45,011 bases of DNA from the NCBI GenBank assembly GCA_902582105.1, contig CACHQT010000008.1:1-45011 (forward strand), given 5' to 3'. Both the position numbers and the translations under genes were made by a program. This DNA is from an uncultured Pelagibacteraceae bacterium. Lineage in GTDB: Bacteria > Pseudomonadota > Alphaproteobacteria > Pelagibacterales > Pelagibacteraceae. How positions within the stretch are numbered: position 1 is the stretch's first letter; each line of letters opens with the position of its first letter. A model generated the notes under the pieces. It was not told where the DNA came from. It saw nothing but the letters and a program-made list of their open reading frames with translations, and ran no database searches. Of the stretch, positions 27,081 to 36,075 are shown piece after piece.

Positions 27081-29301
27081 AAAATTTTTAAAGCTAATTT
27101 CTTTATTATTAATATTGTTAATATTATTTATTGGCTACTTAAGTGTTTTTGGCATCAAAACAAAAAGCTTTAATCAATTAATCGAAGAAAAAATATCAAA
27201 ATCGAACAAAGATGTTAAAGCAAAATTTGAATATGTTAAAATTTTTTTAGACTTATCAAGCTTTTCTACAAATATCAAAACCTCAAATGTAGCTTTAACA
27301 TATGATGATAGAGACATCCAAATTAAAAATATCTCTACGAATTTTTCAATAGGAGCATTTTTAAAAAAAGAATTTGGAATTAAAAATACATCAATTGAGT
27401 TAAAAGATAATAATCTAAAAGATGTAATTAGTTTTTTAAGAGTTTATAAAAATAGCCCTCAACTAACGATTATTAATAAAATGTTAAAAAAGGGTTCAAT
27501 TTCTAGCAAAATAGAATTAAGTTTTAATGAGAATGGGAAATTAAGTAATAATTATAAATTTAAAGGGTTAATTGAAGGTGCAGAAATTAGATTATTAAAT
27601 AAGGAAATTATTTCAAATATTGATTTAAATTTTGATGTTCAAGATAAAATATATTTAATTGAAAAAGCAAAAATTCAATACAAAGAAATGAAATTTTTAT
27701 CTAATGGGATTAAAATTTCTGATAAAAAAAAGTATTTTTTAATTGAAGGGAATATAAATAATCAAGCTACTAATTTAGACTCAGAAAAATTATCAACATT
27801 TCTAAACAAAAATTTAGAAAACTTAAGCTTTGAAAATTTAAATTTAAGTTCTGATAGTAATTTTTTATTTAAAATAAACAAAAAACTAAAAATTTCTGAA
27901 TTTTCAGCTAAATCAATAATTAAATTAGATAAATTAAATTATAAAATAGATAAGACAAAACTCAAAAGTTATTTCCCCAATTATAATGGATCTATAAATC
28001 TCGAAGATCATGAAATTGAACTTTCTATTAAAAAAAATTATTTATCTATTAAAGGAAATGGTAATTATTTAATAGATACAGATCCTGAAAAAATTAATTA
28101 TCATGTAACAAATAAAAATGACAATCTTAGGTTCAAATCTAAAATAAATATTAATAAAAACCCTATAAATATAGAATTTTTAAATTTTAAAAAAAAAGAA
28201 AATATAGAATCAACTTTGATTATTGAAGGGGAACAAAAAAAAAATAAAACTTTATTATTTAACAAAATATCATTTAAGGATTCTAAAAATAGATTTTTAA
28301 TTGAGAATTTAAATTTAACCAAAGATTTAAAAATAAATTATTTTAAAAATATAAGCTTAAATTTTATCAACGAAAATGAAAAAAATAATCAAATTCATTT
28401 AAAAAAAGATAAAAAAAATTATTTAATATCAAGTAAAATTTTTGATGGTAGTACTTTTTTAGATGATATTTTAACTGGGGATAACGAAGAAGGAATTTCT
28501 AGATTTTTTAATAATCTAAATTCAGATTTTGCAATTAACATAGATAAAATTTTTATTGAAGATAATATTTTTTTAAAATCCTTAAAAAGTAAAATTAAAT
28601 TTAAAAAAAATAATTTAACTAATTTAGATTTATCTGGTGATTTTGTGGATAATAAAAAACTTACCTTAACTATTAGAACAAATGAAAAGAATGAAAAGAT
28701 AACAACTTTATTTTCACAAAATGCAAAACCTTTAGTTAAAAAATATAAATTTATCAAAGGTTTTGAAGGAGGTTCTTTAGATTACTATTCAATAAAAAAG
28801 AACAATGTATCAAAATCTAAATTAAAAATTAATGATTTTAAGCTAAAAGAGGTTCCTGCGTTAACTAAAATTCTTACTTTAGCATCTCTACAAGGTATCG
28901 CAGACCTTCTTACTGGTGAAGGTATTCGTTTTGATGAATTTGAAATGGACTTTGATAACAAAAAAAATCTTATGACAATTAATGAAATTTATTCAATCGG
29001 ACCTGCTATTTCAATTTTAATGGAAGGATATGTGGAAGGTAAAAATTTAGTAAGTCTTAGAGGTACACTTGTTCCCGCAACTACAATAAATAAGGCAATT
29101 GGAAAAATACCAATTTTAGGAGATATTCTTGTCGGAAAAAAAACTGGAGAAGGAGTATTTGGGGTTAGTTTTAAAATAAAAGGTCCTCCCAAAAAATTAA
29201 AAACAACAGTGAATCCTATTAAAACTTTAACACCAAGGTTTATTACAAGAACCATAGAAAAAATAAAAAAAACAGAAGTTAAAATTGAAAATGCACCTTA
29301 A
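27073..29301 (+). CDS. AsmA/YhdP-like large membrane-anchored protein
   Basis: This 742-residue protein has one N-terminal membrane helix (about residues 6-27), then a long beta-rich, lysine- and asparagine-rich region. A better-conserved C-terminal part (about 590-740) reads FKLKEVPALTKILTLASLQG, LTGEGIRFDEFEMDFD and GAISILMEGYV-like sequence, with LRGTLVPATTINKAIGKIP. That C-terminal pattern matches AsmA-like/DUF3971 (YhdP) proteins, which are thought to bridge the periplasm for lipid transport to the outer membrane. The exact subfamily and substrate are uncertain. It overlaps the convergent tyrS by 4 bases. Confidence 0.72.
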   Translation: MFKKFLKLISLLLILLILFIGYLSVFGIKTKSFNQLIEEKISKSNKDVKAKFEYVKIFLDLSSFSTNIKTSNVALTYDDRDIQIKNISTNFSIGAFLKKEFGIKNTSIELKDNNLKDVISFLRVYKNSPQLTIINKMLKKGSISSKIELSFNENGKLSNNYKFKGLIEGAEIRLLNKEIISNIDLNFDVQDKIYLIEKAKIQYKEMKFLSNGIKISDKKKYFLIEGNINNQATNLDSEKLSTFLNKNLENLSFENLNLSSDSNFLFKINKKLKISEFSAKSIIKLDKLNYKIDKTKLKSYFPNYNGSINLEDHEIELSIKKNYLSIKGNGNYLIDTDPEKINYHVTNKNDNLRFKSKININKNPINIEFLNFKKKENIESTLIIEGEQKKNKTLLFNKISFKDSKNRFLIENLNLTKDLKINYFKNISLNFINENEKNNQIHLKKDKKNYLISSKIFDGSTFLDDILTGDNEEGISRFFNNLNSDFAINIDKIFIEDNIFLKSLKSKIKFKKNNLTNLDLSGDFVDNKKLTLTIRTNEKNEKITTLFSQNAKPLVKKYKFIKGFEGGSLDYYSIKKNNVSKSKLKINDFKLKEVPALTKILTLASLQGIADLLTGEGIRFDEFEMDFDNKKNLMTINEIYSIGPAISILMEGYVEGKNLVSLRGTLVPATTINKAIGKIPILGDILVGKKTGEGVFGVSFKIKGPPKKLKTTVNPIKTLTPRFITRTIEKIKKTEVKIENAP

Positions 29302-30533
29302 TTAATTTTAATAATTATGTGATTTTTTTTTCCGAGAGATAATTTTAAAATATTTTCGTTATTAAAGTTTTCTAGAGAAACATTAAATTTTTCATCTTCT
29401 ATGGGATTATTATTTATCTTAATACCTTTATTTTTTATTGTTCTTCTAACTTCACTCTTAGAGTTTAATAAATTTGATAGAATTACAAGTTCTATTATAT
29501 TAATTCCTTTTTTAATTTTTTCTTTTTTTATTATAATAGATGGCAGTCCATCTCCCACAGACCCTTTTCCAAAAGTTTTTTTGGCAGTTTCTTCGGCCCT
29601 ATAGGCTGCTTTCTTTCCATGCAACATAGAAGTAGCTTCATTAGCTAATATTATTTTTAATTCATTGATGTTCTTATTTTTAATTTGTTCAACTTTATCT
29701 AATCTAATGTCGGTGAACATTTTAATAAATTTCATTACATCTCTATCATCCGTATTTCTCCAAAATTGCCAATAGTCATAGGATGATAAAAGTTTTTCAT
29801 CTAACCATACAGCACCTCTTTCTGTTTTACCCATTTTTGCACCAGATGCTAAAGTGATTAATGGAGTAGTTAAACCATAAACATGTTTACTCGAATGTCT
29901 TTTGACTAGCTCTACTCCGTTAACGATATTTCCCCATTGATCAGAGCCTCCCATTTGCATTAAACAGTTTTTTGTTTTATTTAATTCCAGAAAATCATAA
30001 GCTTGTAAAATCATATAATTAAATTCCATATAGCTTAACGATTGGTCTCTATCTAAGCGTAATTTTACACTATCGAAACTTAACATTTTGTTAATTGTAA
30101 AATGTTTTCCAATATCTCTTAAAAATTTAATATAATTAAGTTTACCAAGCCACTTATAGTTATTTACAAAAATAGGTTTTGTTTTAGGATTATTTGTTTT
30201 CAGATATATTTTAAAAATTTTTTGGATATTTTTGATATTTTTTTCGATTTCTTTTTCAGATAAAATTTTTCTTGTTTCATCCTTTCCTGACGGGTCACCA
30301 ATTCTTGTTGTTCCTCCCCCAAGCAAAACAATTGGTTGATGTCCGTGTTTTTGCAACATTCGAAGACACATTATCTGCAATAAGCTTCCCACGTGTAAAC
30401 TTGATGCGGTACAATCAAAACCAATATATGCTCTGATTTTCTTCTTATTCATCAACATTTCTAACTCTTCAGAATTGGTACATTGATTAAAATAATCCCT
30501 TTGCTTAAATTCGGATAAGAATGAATTTTCCAT
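29298..30533 (-). CDS. tyrS: Tyrosyl-tRNA synthetase TyrS
   Basis: TyrS charges tRNA-Tyr. The 411-residue protein has the class I fold with YIGFDCTASSLHVGSLLQ (HIGH-like motif), GGTTRIGDPSGKDE, QMGGSDQWGNIVNGVEL for tyrosine recognition, and AKMGKTERGAVWL (KMSKS-like). A C-terminal S4-like domain (LLNSKSEVRRTIKNKGIKIN) is present. It diverges from anmK across 58 bases. Confidence 0.96.
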   Translation of the reverse strand: MENSFLSEFKQRDYFNQCTNSEELEMLMNKKKIRAYIGFDCTASSLHVGSLLQIMCLRMLQKHGHQPIVLLGGGTTRIGDPSGKDETRKILSEKEIEKNIKNIQKIFKIYLKTNNPKTKPIFVNNYKWLGKLNYIKFLRDIGKHFTINKMLSFDSVKLRLDRDQSLSYMEFNYMILQAYDFLELNKTKNCLMQMGGSDQWGNIVNGVELVKRHSSKHVYGLTTPLITLASGAKMGKTERGAVWLDEKLLSSYDYWQFWRNTDDRDVMKFIKMFTDIRLDKVEQIKNKNINELKIILANEATSMLHGKKAAYRAEETAKKTFGKGSVGDGLPSIIIKKEKIKKGINIIELVILSNLLNSKSEVRRTIKNKGIKINNNPIEDEKFNVSLENFNNENILKLSLGKKNHIIIKIN

Positions 30534-30591
30534 ATTTTTTAAAAAAAGTGTAGAATCAATATACTTTATTTGAATTAATTAAAAAATATAT

Positions 30592-31719
30592 ATGAGTAAA
30601 AGTTTTTATAGCCTAGGTTTAATGAGTGGAACATCAATGGATGGGGTAGATGTTTCAATTATAAATTCTGACGGTAATGCTAAATTTAAAGGAATTTTTA
30701 ACAAATATTTTGAATATAGTGAAGATCTTCATAAAAATCTCATAAGTATTAGGGATAAAATTAATAGCTCTAATGATCTTAAAATACACTTAAAAGAACT
30801 AGATATTCTTCAAAAAGAAATAACTTTGTTTCACTCTAAAGCAGTCAATGAAGTGGTTAAGGAAATAGACTTTAACATAGATATTATTGGTTTTCATGGA
30901 CAAACAATTTTTCATAATGCGGATGAGAAAATTTCTAGACAATTAGGAGATGGGAATCTCTTGTCTCAATTAGTTAGAAAAAAAGTAGTTTATAATTTTA
31001 GACAAAATGATTTAAAAAATGGTGGGCAAGGAGCACCTTTAACACCTATATTTCACAAAATAATTTCAAAAAATATAAAAATTGACTTTCCATTTTGTAT
31101 ATTGAATTTAGGAGGCATTGCAAATATTACTGCTATAGAATCTGATGAAAACTCGACTTTGGTGAGTTGTGATATTGGACCAGGTAATTGCCTAATAGAC
31201 GAATGGATAAGAAAAAAAACGAGAAAAAAATATGATAAAGACGGTGCAATTGCAAAAATAGGTAAAAAAAACATAGTAATTTTAAATCAGGCTTTAGATA
31301 ATCACGAAAATTTAAGAAAGAAAAATATCCTTTCCTACGATGCTAAAGATTTTGACTTAAATTTTGTACGTGGACTTTCTTTGGAAGATGGTGTTGCAAC
31401 TATAACTGAATTTACAGGGTCAGTACTAGGAGAAGCTATTTTAGATTTTTTAAACAAATTAGACGACAAAACTAGAACAATTTTAGTTTCTGGAGGGGGA
31501 AGGAAAAATTTAACACTAGTGGAGTCTATTAAGAAAAATTTATTAGAAAAACATACAATAGAAAATATCGATAATTATGGATTAGATGGTGATTTTATAG
31601 AATCCCAAGCTTTTGCTTATCTTGCTATTAGATCTTGTCTTAAACTTCCTATTTCATTCCCAAAAACAACTGGCTGTAAAGAACCATCAACAGGCGGTGT
31701 ATTGGTTCAAAATTTTTAA
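30592..31719 (+). CDS. anmK: Anhydro-N-acetylmuramic acid kinase AnmK
   Basis: AnmK phosphorylates and opens 1,6-anhydro-MurNAc released during peptidoglycan turnover, allowing recycling. The 375-residue protein begins with the signature GLMSGTSMDGVDVSI, followed by IIGFHGQTIFH, NLGGIANITAI, DIGPGNCLID and a late VSGGGRKNL. In alphaproteobacteria anmK and tyrS are usually divergent neighbours, as here. It is followed by the clearest intrinsic terminator of the left part of the window. Confidence 0.95.
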   Translation: MSKSFYSLGLMSGTSMDGVDVSIINSDGNAKFKGIFNKYFEYSEDLHKNLISIRDKINSSNDLKIHLKELDILQKEITLFHSKAVNEVVKEIDFNIDIIGFHGQTIFHNADEKISRQLGDGNLLSQLVRKKVVYNFRQNDLKNGGQGAPLTPIFHKIISKNIKIDFPFCILNLGGIANITAIESDENSTLVSCDIGPGNCLIDEWIRKKTRKKYDKDGAIAKIGKKNIVILNQALDNHENLRKKNILSYDAKDFDLNFVRGLSLEDGVATITEFTGSVLGEAILDFLNKLDDKTRTILVSGGGRKNLTLVESIKKNLLEKHTIENIDNYGLDGDFIESQAFAYLAIRSCLKLPISFPKTTGCKEPSTGGVLVQNF

Positions 31720-31722
31720 AAA

Positions 31723-31765
31723 AAAGCGCATACTTTTTAACATATGCGCTTTAATTTTAATTTTT
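31723..31765. terminator. Bidirectional intrinsic terminator between anmK and the demethylase gene
   Basis: A perfect 10-bp stem, AAAGCGCATA at 31723-31732 and TATGCGCTTT at 31743-31752, encloses a 10-base loop. On the plus strand it is followed by a T-rich run to 31769. On the minus strand it is followed by TTTTTAAAAATTTTG. It can therefore serve both convergent genes. Confidence 0.85.
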
Positions 31766-31767
31766 TT

Positions 31768-33123
31768 TTATCCCTTAACTACTTCTCTTGTATTAGCGTA
31801 ATAAGATTCAGTAAACGGTATATCTACTACAACCGCATCTACTGGTTTCCCGGGTTTCTTTGAATATTTTCTAGGCAAATGTACTTTAAATTTAGTACCC
31901 ACCTTTCCTTTAGGGAATCCGTTGTTGTTTTTTGTTCCATCATATGGAACATAGCCCATTGCTATATTCATTCCTTTTTCTGGATGATACCAAGGAGAAG
32001 TTATAAATCCCACAGGTTTACCTCCACTTGGTTTTGAAATTAACCAAAAGTCTGGAGCATACTCAGTTATCGGTTTACCACCCAGCTCCATACCAACTAA
32101 TTGAAGTTTATATGGTTTTTTTCCAGCTTTAAGTTGTGATTTCATTTTTTCTAAAGCTGCTTTACCGACGTAATTAGCTTTCTTTTTCCATTCACCTTTT
32201 CCAGATAAAGAAACTTGGTAGCCCAAATTGCATTGAAATGGGTTATGTTCATGATCTAAATCTTGTCCCCAAGATAAAATTCCAGCTTGAATTCTTCTAT
32301 GGTGAGCTGGCGCTATAACTCTAAGCTTATGTTTTTTTCCAGCTTTAAGAACAGCATTCCACATATCATCAGCATATTTAGTTGCATTTTTTAAGTATAT
32401 TTCATAACCAGCCTCACCTGAAAAACCCGACTGTGAAATTACACAATCTCTACCACCAACTTTAGCTTTAGCCAAACCATAGTAAGGCATATTATCTAGA
32501 TCAACTTGTCTACCAATCAAATCTTTCATCAATGCTTTCGATTTAGGACCTTGTATTTGAACAGGACATGTGTCTATTTCATCAATTTCACATTTGAATT
32601 TTTTATTAGCATTTACTCCTTGAAGGTAGAGTCCAATGTCACTATCAGATAAACTAAACCAAAATTCATCCTTCGCTACTCTTAATAAAATTGGATCATT
32701 TAATACTCCTCCTTTGTAATTACAAAGAATTACATATCTCGCTCTCATTGGAGAAATTTTAGTTGCGTCTCGTGTAATTACATAGTTTACAAATTTTTCT
32801 GCATCTCTTCCTTTTACTCTAATTTGTCTTTCAACTGCTACGTTCCACATTGTGACATCTTTTTTTATTGAATTGTATTCAACCATCGCACCATTTTTAC
32901 CTTTCACATATCCCCTTGGGTGGTAAATACGATTATATACTGTTGCTCTCCAGCATCCTGCTCTCATTGATAAATGCCAATAAGGTGATTTTCTTACCCT
33001 TGTTGAAATTAACATTTCAACTTTTGTTGGTCCACTTTGTCTTAAATTATAAGGCACATGTCGATCTGATTGATTTACAGATGATTCATGTTTAAGTCTC
33101 GAATAATCAAATTCTTTAGACAT
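31768..33123 (-). CDS. GcvT/DmdA-like tetrahydrofolate-dependent demethylase or aminomethyltransferase
   Basis: The GcvT fold transfers a methyl or methylene group from an amine or sulfonium to tetrahydrofolate. GcvT-like blocks include TMWNVAVERQIRVKGRDAEK, RYVILCNYKGGVLNDPIL, SQSGFSGEAGYEIYL and GILSWGQDLDHEHNPF. At about 451 residues it is longer than GcvT or SAR11 DmdA (both about 370) and nearer LigM/DesA-type demethylases, so I do not name it dmdA. The start at 33123 is preferred over 33129 because GGAG then sits 7 bases upstream. It overlaps the MetF-like gene by a few bases; with the transporter genes this suggests demethylation of an imported osmolyte. Confidence 0.7.
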   Translation of the reverse strand: MSKEFDYSRLKHESSVNQSDRHVPYNLRQSGPTKVEMLISTRVRKSPYWHLSMRAGCWRATVYNRIYHPRGYVKGKNGAMVEYNSIKKDVTMWNVAVERQIRVKGRDAEKFVNYVITRDATKISPMRARYVILCNYKGGVLNDPILLRVAKDEFWFSLSDSDIGLYLQGVNANKKFKCEIDEIDTCPVQIQGPKSKALMKDLIGRQVDLDNMPYYGLAKAKVGGRDCVISQSGFSGEAGYEIYLKNATKYADDMWNAVLKAGKKHKLRVIAPAHHRRIQAGILSWGQDLDHEHNPFQCNLGYQVSLSGKGEWKKKANYVGKAALEKMKSQLKAGKKPYKLQLVGMELGGKPITEYAPDFWLISKPSGGKPVGFITSPWYHPEKGMNIAMGYVPYDGTKNNNGFPKGKVGTKFKVHLPRKYSKKPGKPVDAVVVDIPFTESYYANTREVVKG

Positions 33124-33844
33124 ATTCATTCTCCTTCAACCACTTGTTAGTTTCCTTCAAGCCGCCGAATGTATAAATGTGAAAAAAATCGGTATGCATT
33201 TTTAATTTCCCAATTAATTCATTAGGGTCTTTAGGTTTCATCAAATCTAACGCCTTACTAAAATTAGATTTTAGAAAATTAATAGAATTTTTTGCACCTA
33301 CAATATTAGCAAATTTAATCAAGCTAGTTATTTTGAGTGGTCCAGTAATTCCAACATGAACTGGTACTGTTTGTTTAGAAATGAAATCTATGATTAGCTG
33401 TGGATCTAATAACCATTGAGTTACTATGTAGTCAGCGTAAGGCTTTTTATCTTTCATAGCTTTTTCTAAATTTGAATCGGATATATCAGGACTCCCCTCT
33501 GGATGTCCAGCGATTCCTATCTTCATCTGCTCAAAATAACCAGTCTCTAAAAGCTGTATTGAGCTATCAAATTTTCCAATTGGCTCTCTACTTCCTCCAA
33601 TAACAAGAGCCTGTTTTACACCTCCGTCTTTACATCTAGCTACATACTCTTTAAGTTGAATATCACTCTCTATGGATCTTGCAGGGAAATGAGGTATTGG
33701 ATTAAAGCCTTTTTCAACTAGTTTAATAGCTTGGTCAGCGGTATCTTTATAGTCGCCTCCTGGAAGCATTGTTACGTATACATCTTTTAAAGCAGGTAAA
33801 GTATCCAGTTCAGTTTTAGGACTTATTTCCAAAGAAAAATTCAT
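33116..33844 (-). CDS. Short methylenetetrahydrofolate reductase-like protein
   Basis: MetF-type flavoproteins reduce 5,10-methylene-THF to 5-methyl-THF, or run in reverse. The 242-residue protein has FSLEISPKTE (the position of the catalytic glutamate), DVYVTMLPGGD, PIPHFPARSI, ALVIGGSREP and IGIAGHPEGSPD, all MTHFR-like, but is about 50 residues shorter than canonical MetF. It partly overlaps the demethylase gene, so the two products may work on the same THF-bound carbon. Whether it is the housekeeping MetF or a dedicated catabolic paralogue cannot be told here. Confidence 0.75.
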   Translation of the reverse strand: MNFSLEISPKTELDTLPALKDVYVTMLPGGDYKDTADQAIKLVEKGFNPIPHFPARSIESDIQLKEYVARCKDGGVKQALVIGGSREPIGKFDSSIQLLETGYFEQMKIGIAGHPEGSPDISDSNLEKAMKDKKPYADYIVTQWLLDPQLIIDFISKQTVPVHVGITGPLKITSLIKFANIVGAKNSINFLKSNFSKALDLMKPKDPNELIGKLKMHTDFFHIYTFGGLKETNKWLKENEYV

Positions 33845-33908
33845 TAGTGAATATTTATTTATTTTAAAAAGGCTGTCTATAAAAATCGCTTCTTATGCGC
33901 TAAAGAGA
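33845..33908. other. 64-base gap between permease and MetF-like gene
   Basis: This short spacer in the leftward cluster holds AT-rich sequence with a small GC-containing patch (33878-33900). I see no strong hairpin or confident promoter. The gap is wide for this genome, so an internal promoter is possible. Confidence 0.3.
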
Positions 33909-34793
33909 CTATCTTTTGATCCCTCTGTGTTTTTGGATTCTTCGACCGTATTCTTGAGTTATTCTGTCAAAGATTATGGCCAGCGCAACAATAGCTAATC
34001 CGTTAAATAGTCCTAATGCCAAATATTGGTTTGATATAGCTCTTAAAATAGGAACCCCTAAACCTTTAACACCAATCATAGATGCTATAACAACCATAGC
34101 TAACGCCATCATTATAGTTTGGTTTACTCCTGCAAATACTGTTGGAAGAGCTAAGGGTATTTGTACAGTTCTTAACTTTTGTAATTTTGTAGCTCCAAAT
34201 GCTTCACTTGCCTCTATTGTCTCTTTATCTACTTCTCTTATACCTAAATTAGTTAATCTTATAACTGGCGGTATAGCGTATATACAAACAGCAATTAAAC
34301 CAGGGATTTTTCCAATACCAAGTAGCATCAATATAGGAATTAAATATACAAAACTAGGAATGGTTTGCATCATATCTAATACAGGAAGCATTGATCTTTC
34401 AACTCTGTTTGATCTTGCCATTAGTACTCCTATTGGTATTCCAACAGCTATACACATAATTGTACAAACTGTTATGATTGCTACTGTTGCCATGCAATCT
34501 TTCCACATACCAAAGTATCCAATTGCCATAAAAGCTAGTATACTTCCAACTACAAGTTTCCAACTTCTTGAACCCAACCAAGCTAATCCACCTAATATTA
34601 ATAATATTATTGGCCAAGGTGTAGCTAATAGTAATTTTTCTAACCTTATTAAAAAAAATAATAGAGGATCGAAAAATGCCTCTATACCATCACCGTAAGC
34701 TCTAGAAAATTCTCTAAAAGTTTGATCAATCCCTTTTCTTAATTCCATTAGGGATTTACGCTCCATTACAGGAAATTTAGTTAAAAAATCCAT
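33909..34793 (-). CDS. proW: Glycine betaine/proline-type ABC transporter permease
   Basis: This inner-membrane subunit forms the channel of a ProU/OpuA-type osmolyte importer. The 294-residue protein has an N-terminal hydrophilic part, then about seven hydrophobic helices. The family-typical segments are VGIPIGVLMARSN, MQTIPSFVYLIPILMLLGIG, the EAA loop EASEAFGATKLQKLRTVQIP, and MVVIASMIGVKGLG. It follows the binding-protein gene after a hairpin. No ATPase gene (proV) lies next to it or anywhere in the window, which is unusual. The natural substrate could be glycine betaine, DMSP or a relative. Confidence 0.9.
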   Translation of the reverse strand: MDFLTKFPVMERKSLMELRKGIDQTFREFSRAYGDGIEAFFDPLLFFLIRLEKLLLATPWPIILLILGGLAWLGSRSWKLVVGSILAFMAIGYFGMWKDCMATVAIITVCTIMCIAVGIPIGVLMARSNRVERSMLPVLDMMQTIPSFVYLIPILMLLGIGKIPGLIAVCIYAIPPVIRLTNLGIREVDKETIEASEAFGATKLQKLRTVQIPLALPTVFAGVNQTIMMALAMVVIASMIGVKGLGVPILRAISNQYLALGLFNGLAIVALAIIFDRITQEYGRRIQKHRGIKR

Positions 34794-34810
34794 TTAATTT
34801 ATTCAAAAAT

Positions 34811-34839
34811 TAACGAGCCTAAATTAATTAGGCTCGTTA
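34811..34839 (-). terminator. Hairpin between binding-protein and permease genes
   Basis: A perfect 12-bp stem (34811-34822 with 34828-34839, arm TAACGAGCCTAA) with a 5-base loop sits just after the binding-protein stop. On the minus strand it is followed by ATTTTTGAAT, a short T-run. Such hairpins often let most transcripts end, or stay stable, after the abundant binding protein and give less permease mRNA. Confidence 0.8.
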
Positions 34840-34853
34840 AATAAAATTATATA

Positions 34854-35873
34854 TTAAAGACCAGCTTTAATTTTTTTCTTAGCAGCCCCAGATACCCATT
34901 TACCCCAAACATTTTCATGTTTTGATAAAAACTCGATAGCTGCATCTGAACCTTTAGCTTGGTTTTCTGCCATGTACACAAGCATACCATTCATTACATC
35001 ACCAGGGTAAGTACGTTTTTTAACATATTTTAAAGCGTCTTTTCCTCCAGTTTTAGCAAAGTTTGCTGTAACGATAGAGTTAACTTCAGATTTAGTCCAA
35101 GCAGTTGGTTTTGGATCTGCACAATCTTGTTCTGCTTTTGTTATACAGTTATCCCAGTTATCTCTGCTGTGAAATTTCACACCAAAATCTACAGGAATTA
35201 AACCATATTTCCCAACCATTGAAGTTGGGTTCCAATAGTAACCAAACCAAGGACTTCCAGAGTCAGCTGCTTTAGATATAGTACCATCTAAACCTGCTGC
35301 AGAACCTGGATCAATTAGTACCCATCCTTTTTTTTCCATTTCAAATGCTCTGAAAAGGTTTGCGTTAGCTAACTGACATCCCCATCCAGCTGGACAACCA
35401 ACAAAAGCACCTTTAGAAGGATCTTCTTTTGAAGGGAACCATTCAGGATGTTCTAAAATTTCCATAGCTGTCATACCTTTGATTTCAGGAATTTTTTCAA
35501 CAGTTCCTGGAGTTATCCACCAACCTTCACCAAGGCCAGTAATAGGAGCTTTGTTAGCTATGATTAATCTTTTTTCTGAAACAGCTTTTTTTAAAGGTGT
35601 GTAAACAGCATTAGCCCATTGTTCAGGGTTCATGTCTGGCTCACCTTTTTCATCCATAGAAGTAAAAGTAGGCATAGTTGCACCAGGTATAAGTTCAACC
35701 TCACAACCATATCCTTTTTCTAGGATTATCTTGTCTACGTTCGCCATTAACTCGGCAGATGCCCAGTTTTGTTCAGCGATAACTAATTTTCCACAGCTAG
35801 CATTAGCAATTCCACTAAAAGAAGTGAAACCAAATAAGACTAGAGCAGAAACAATTATATTTTTTATTTTCAT
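34854..35873 (-). CDS. proX: Glycine betaine/osmolyte ABC transporter substrate-binding protein
   Basis: This periplasmic protein captures quaternary-amine or sulfonium osmolytes for import. The 339 residues begin with a signal peptide (hydrophobic to about residue 23, likely cleavage after GIANA) and continue CGKLVIAEQNWASAELMANV, typical of OpuAC/ProX type II binding proteins. Many tryptophans (NPEQWANAVY, GEGWWITPG, WFGYYWNP) fit an aromatic cage for a methylated cation. The ribosome site AAAGGGGAAATAATG is unusually strong for this genome, fitting a high-abundance product. The gene heads the leftward cluster. Confidence 0.9.
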   Translation of the reverse strand: MKIKNIIVSALVLFGFTSFSGIANASCGKLVIAEQNWASAELMANVDKIILEKGYGCEVELIPGATMPTFTSMDEKGEPDMNPEQWANAVYTPLKKAVSEKRLIIANKAPITGLGEGWWITPGTVEKIPEIKGMTAMEILEHPEWFPSKEDPSKGAFVGCPAGWGCQLANANLFRAFEMEKKGWVLIDPGSAAGLDGTISKAADSGSPWFGYYWNPTSMVGKYGLIPVDFGVKFHSRDNWDNCITKAEQDCADPKPTAWTKSEVNSIVTANFAKTGGKDALKYVKKRTYPGDVMNGMLVYMAENQAKGSDAAIEFLSKHENVWGKWVSGAAKKKIKAGL

Positions 35874-36070
35874 TATTTCCCCTTTAATTAATTAAAGTCT
35901 AGCATCAAAACATACTGAGAAAAGAAAAGCAAATTTAGTTCAACTTTGAGTTGTAGTAAAAATGTCTTTAATTGTTTTTTAATTAATTATACGGTTTCAA
36001 ATATGATTTGGGTAAACAATCAATTTAAATCTATTAAAAGATTTACTGTAATAGGTTATTCATCTTTTCA
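35874..36070. promoter_or_regulatory. Divergent control region of the betaine/C1 island
   Basis: Together with the riboswitch, this forms the longest gene-free stretch in the window (302 bases). It must hold the promoters for both the transporter cluster and bhmT. Small hairpins are visible at 35941-35953 (CAACT/AGTTG) and 36026-36045 (TAAATCT/AGATTTA). I do not see a convincing protein-coding frame or an unambiguous -35/-10 pair. Confidence 0.5.
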
Positions 36071-36075
36071 TGAAT

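Noticed and set aside
31768-33123. Calling this gene dmdA
   Set aside because: It is about 80 residues longer than SAR11 DmdA and only fold-level motifs match, so the specific name is not supported.
33976-34698. Long plus-strand open frame of 240 codons
   Set aside because: It lies exactly opposite the ABC permease, whose motifs and helices are clear; the plus-strand frame is its reverse-complement shadow.
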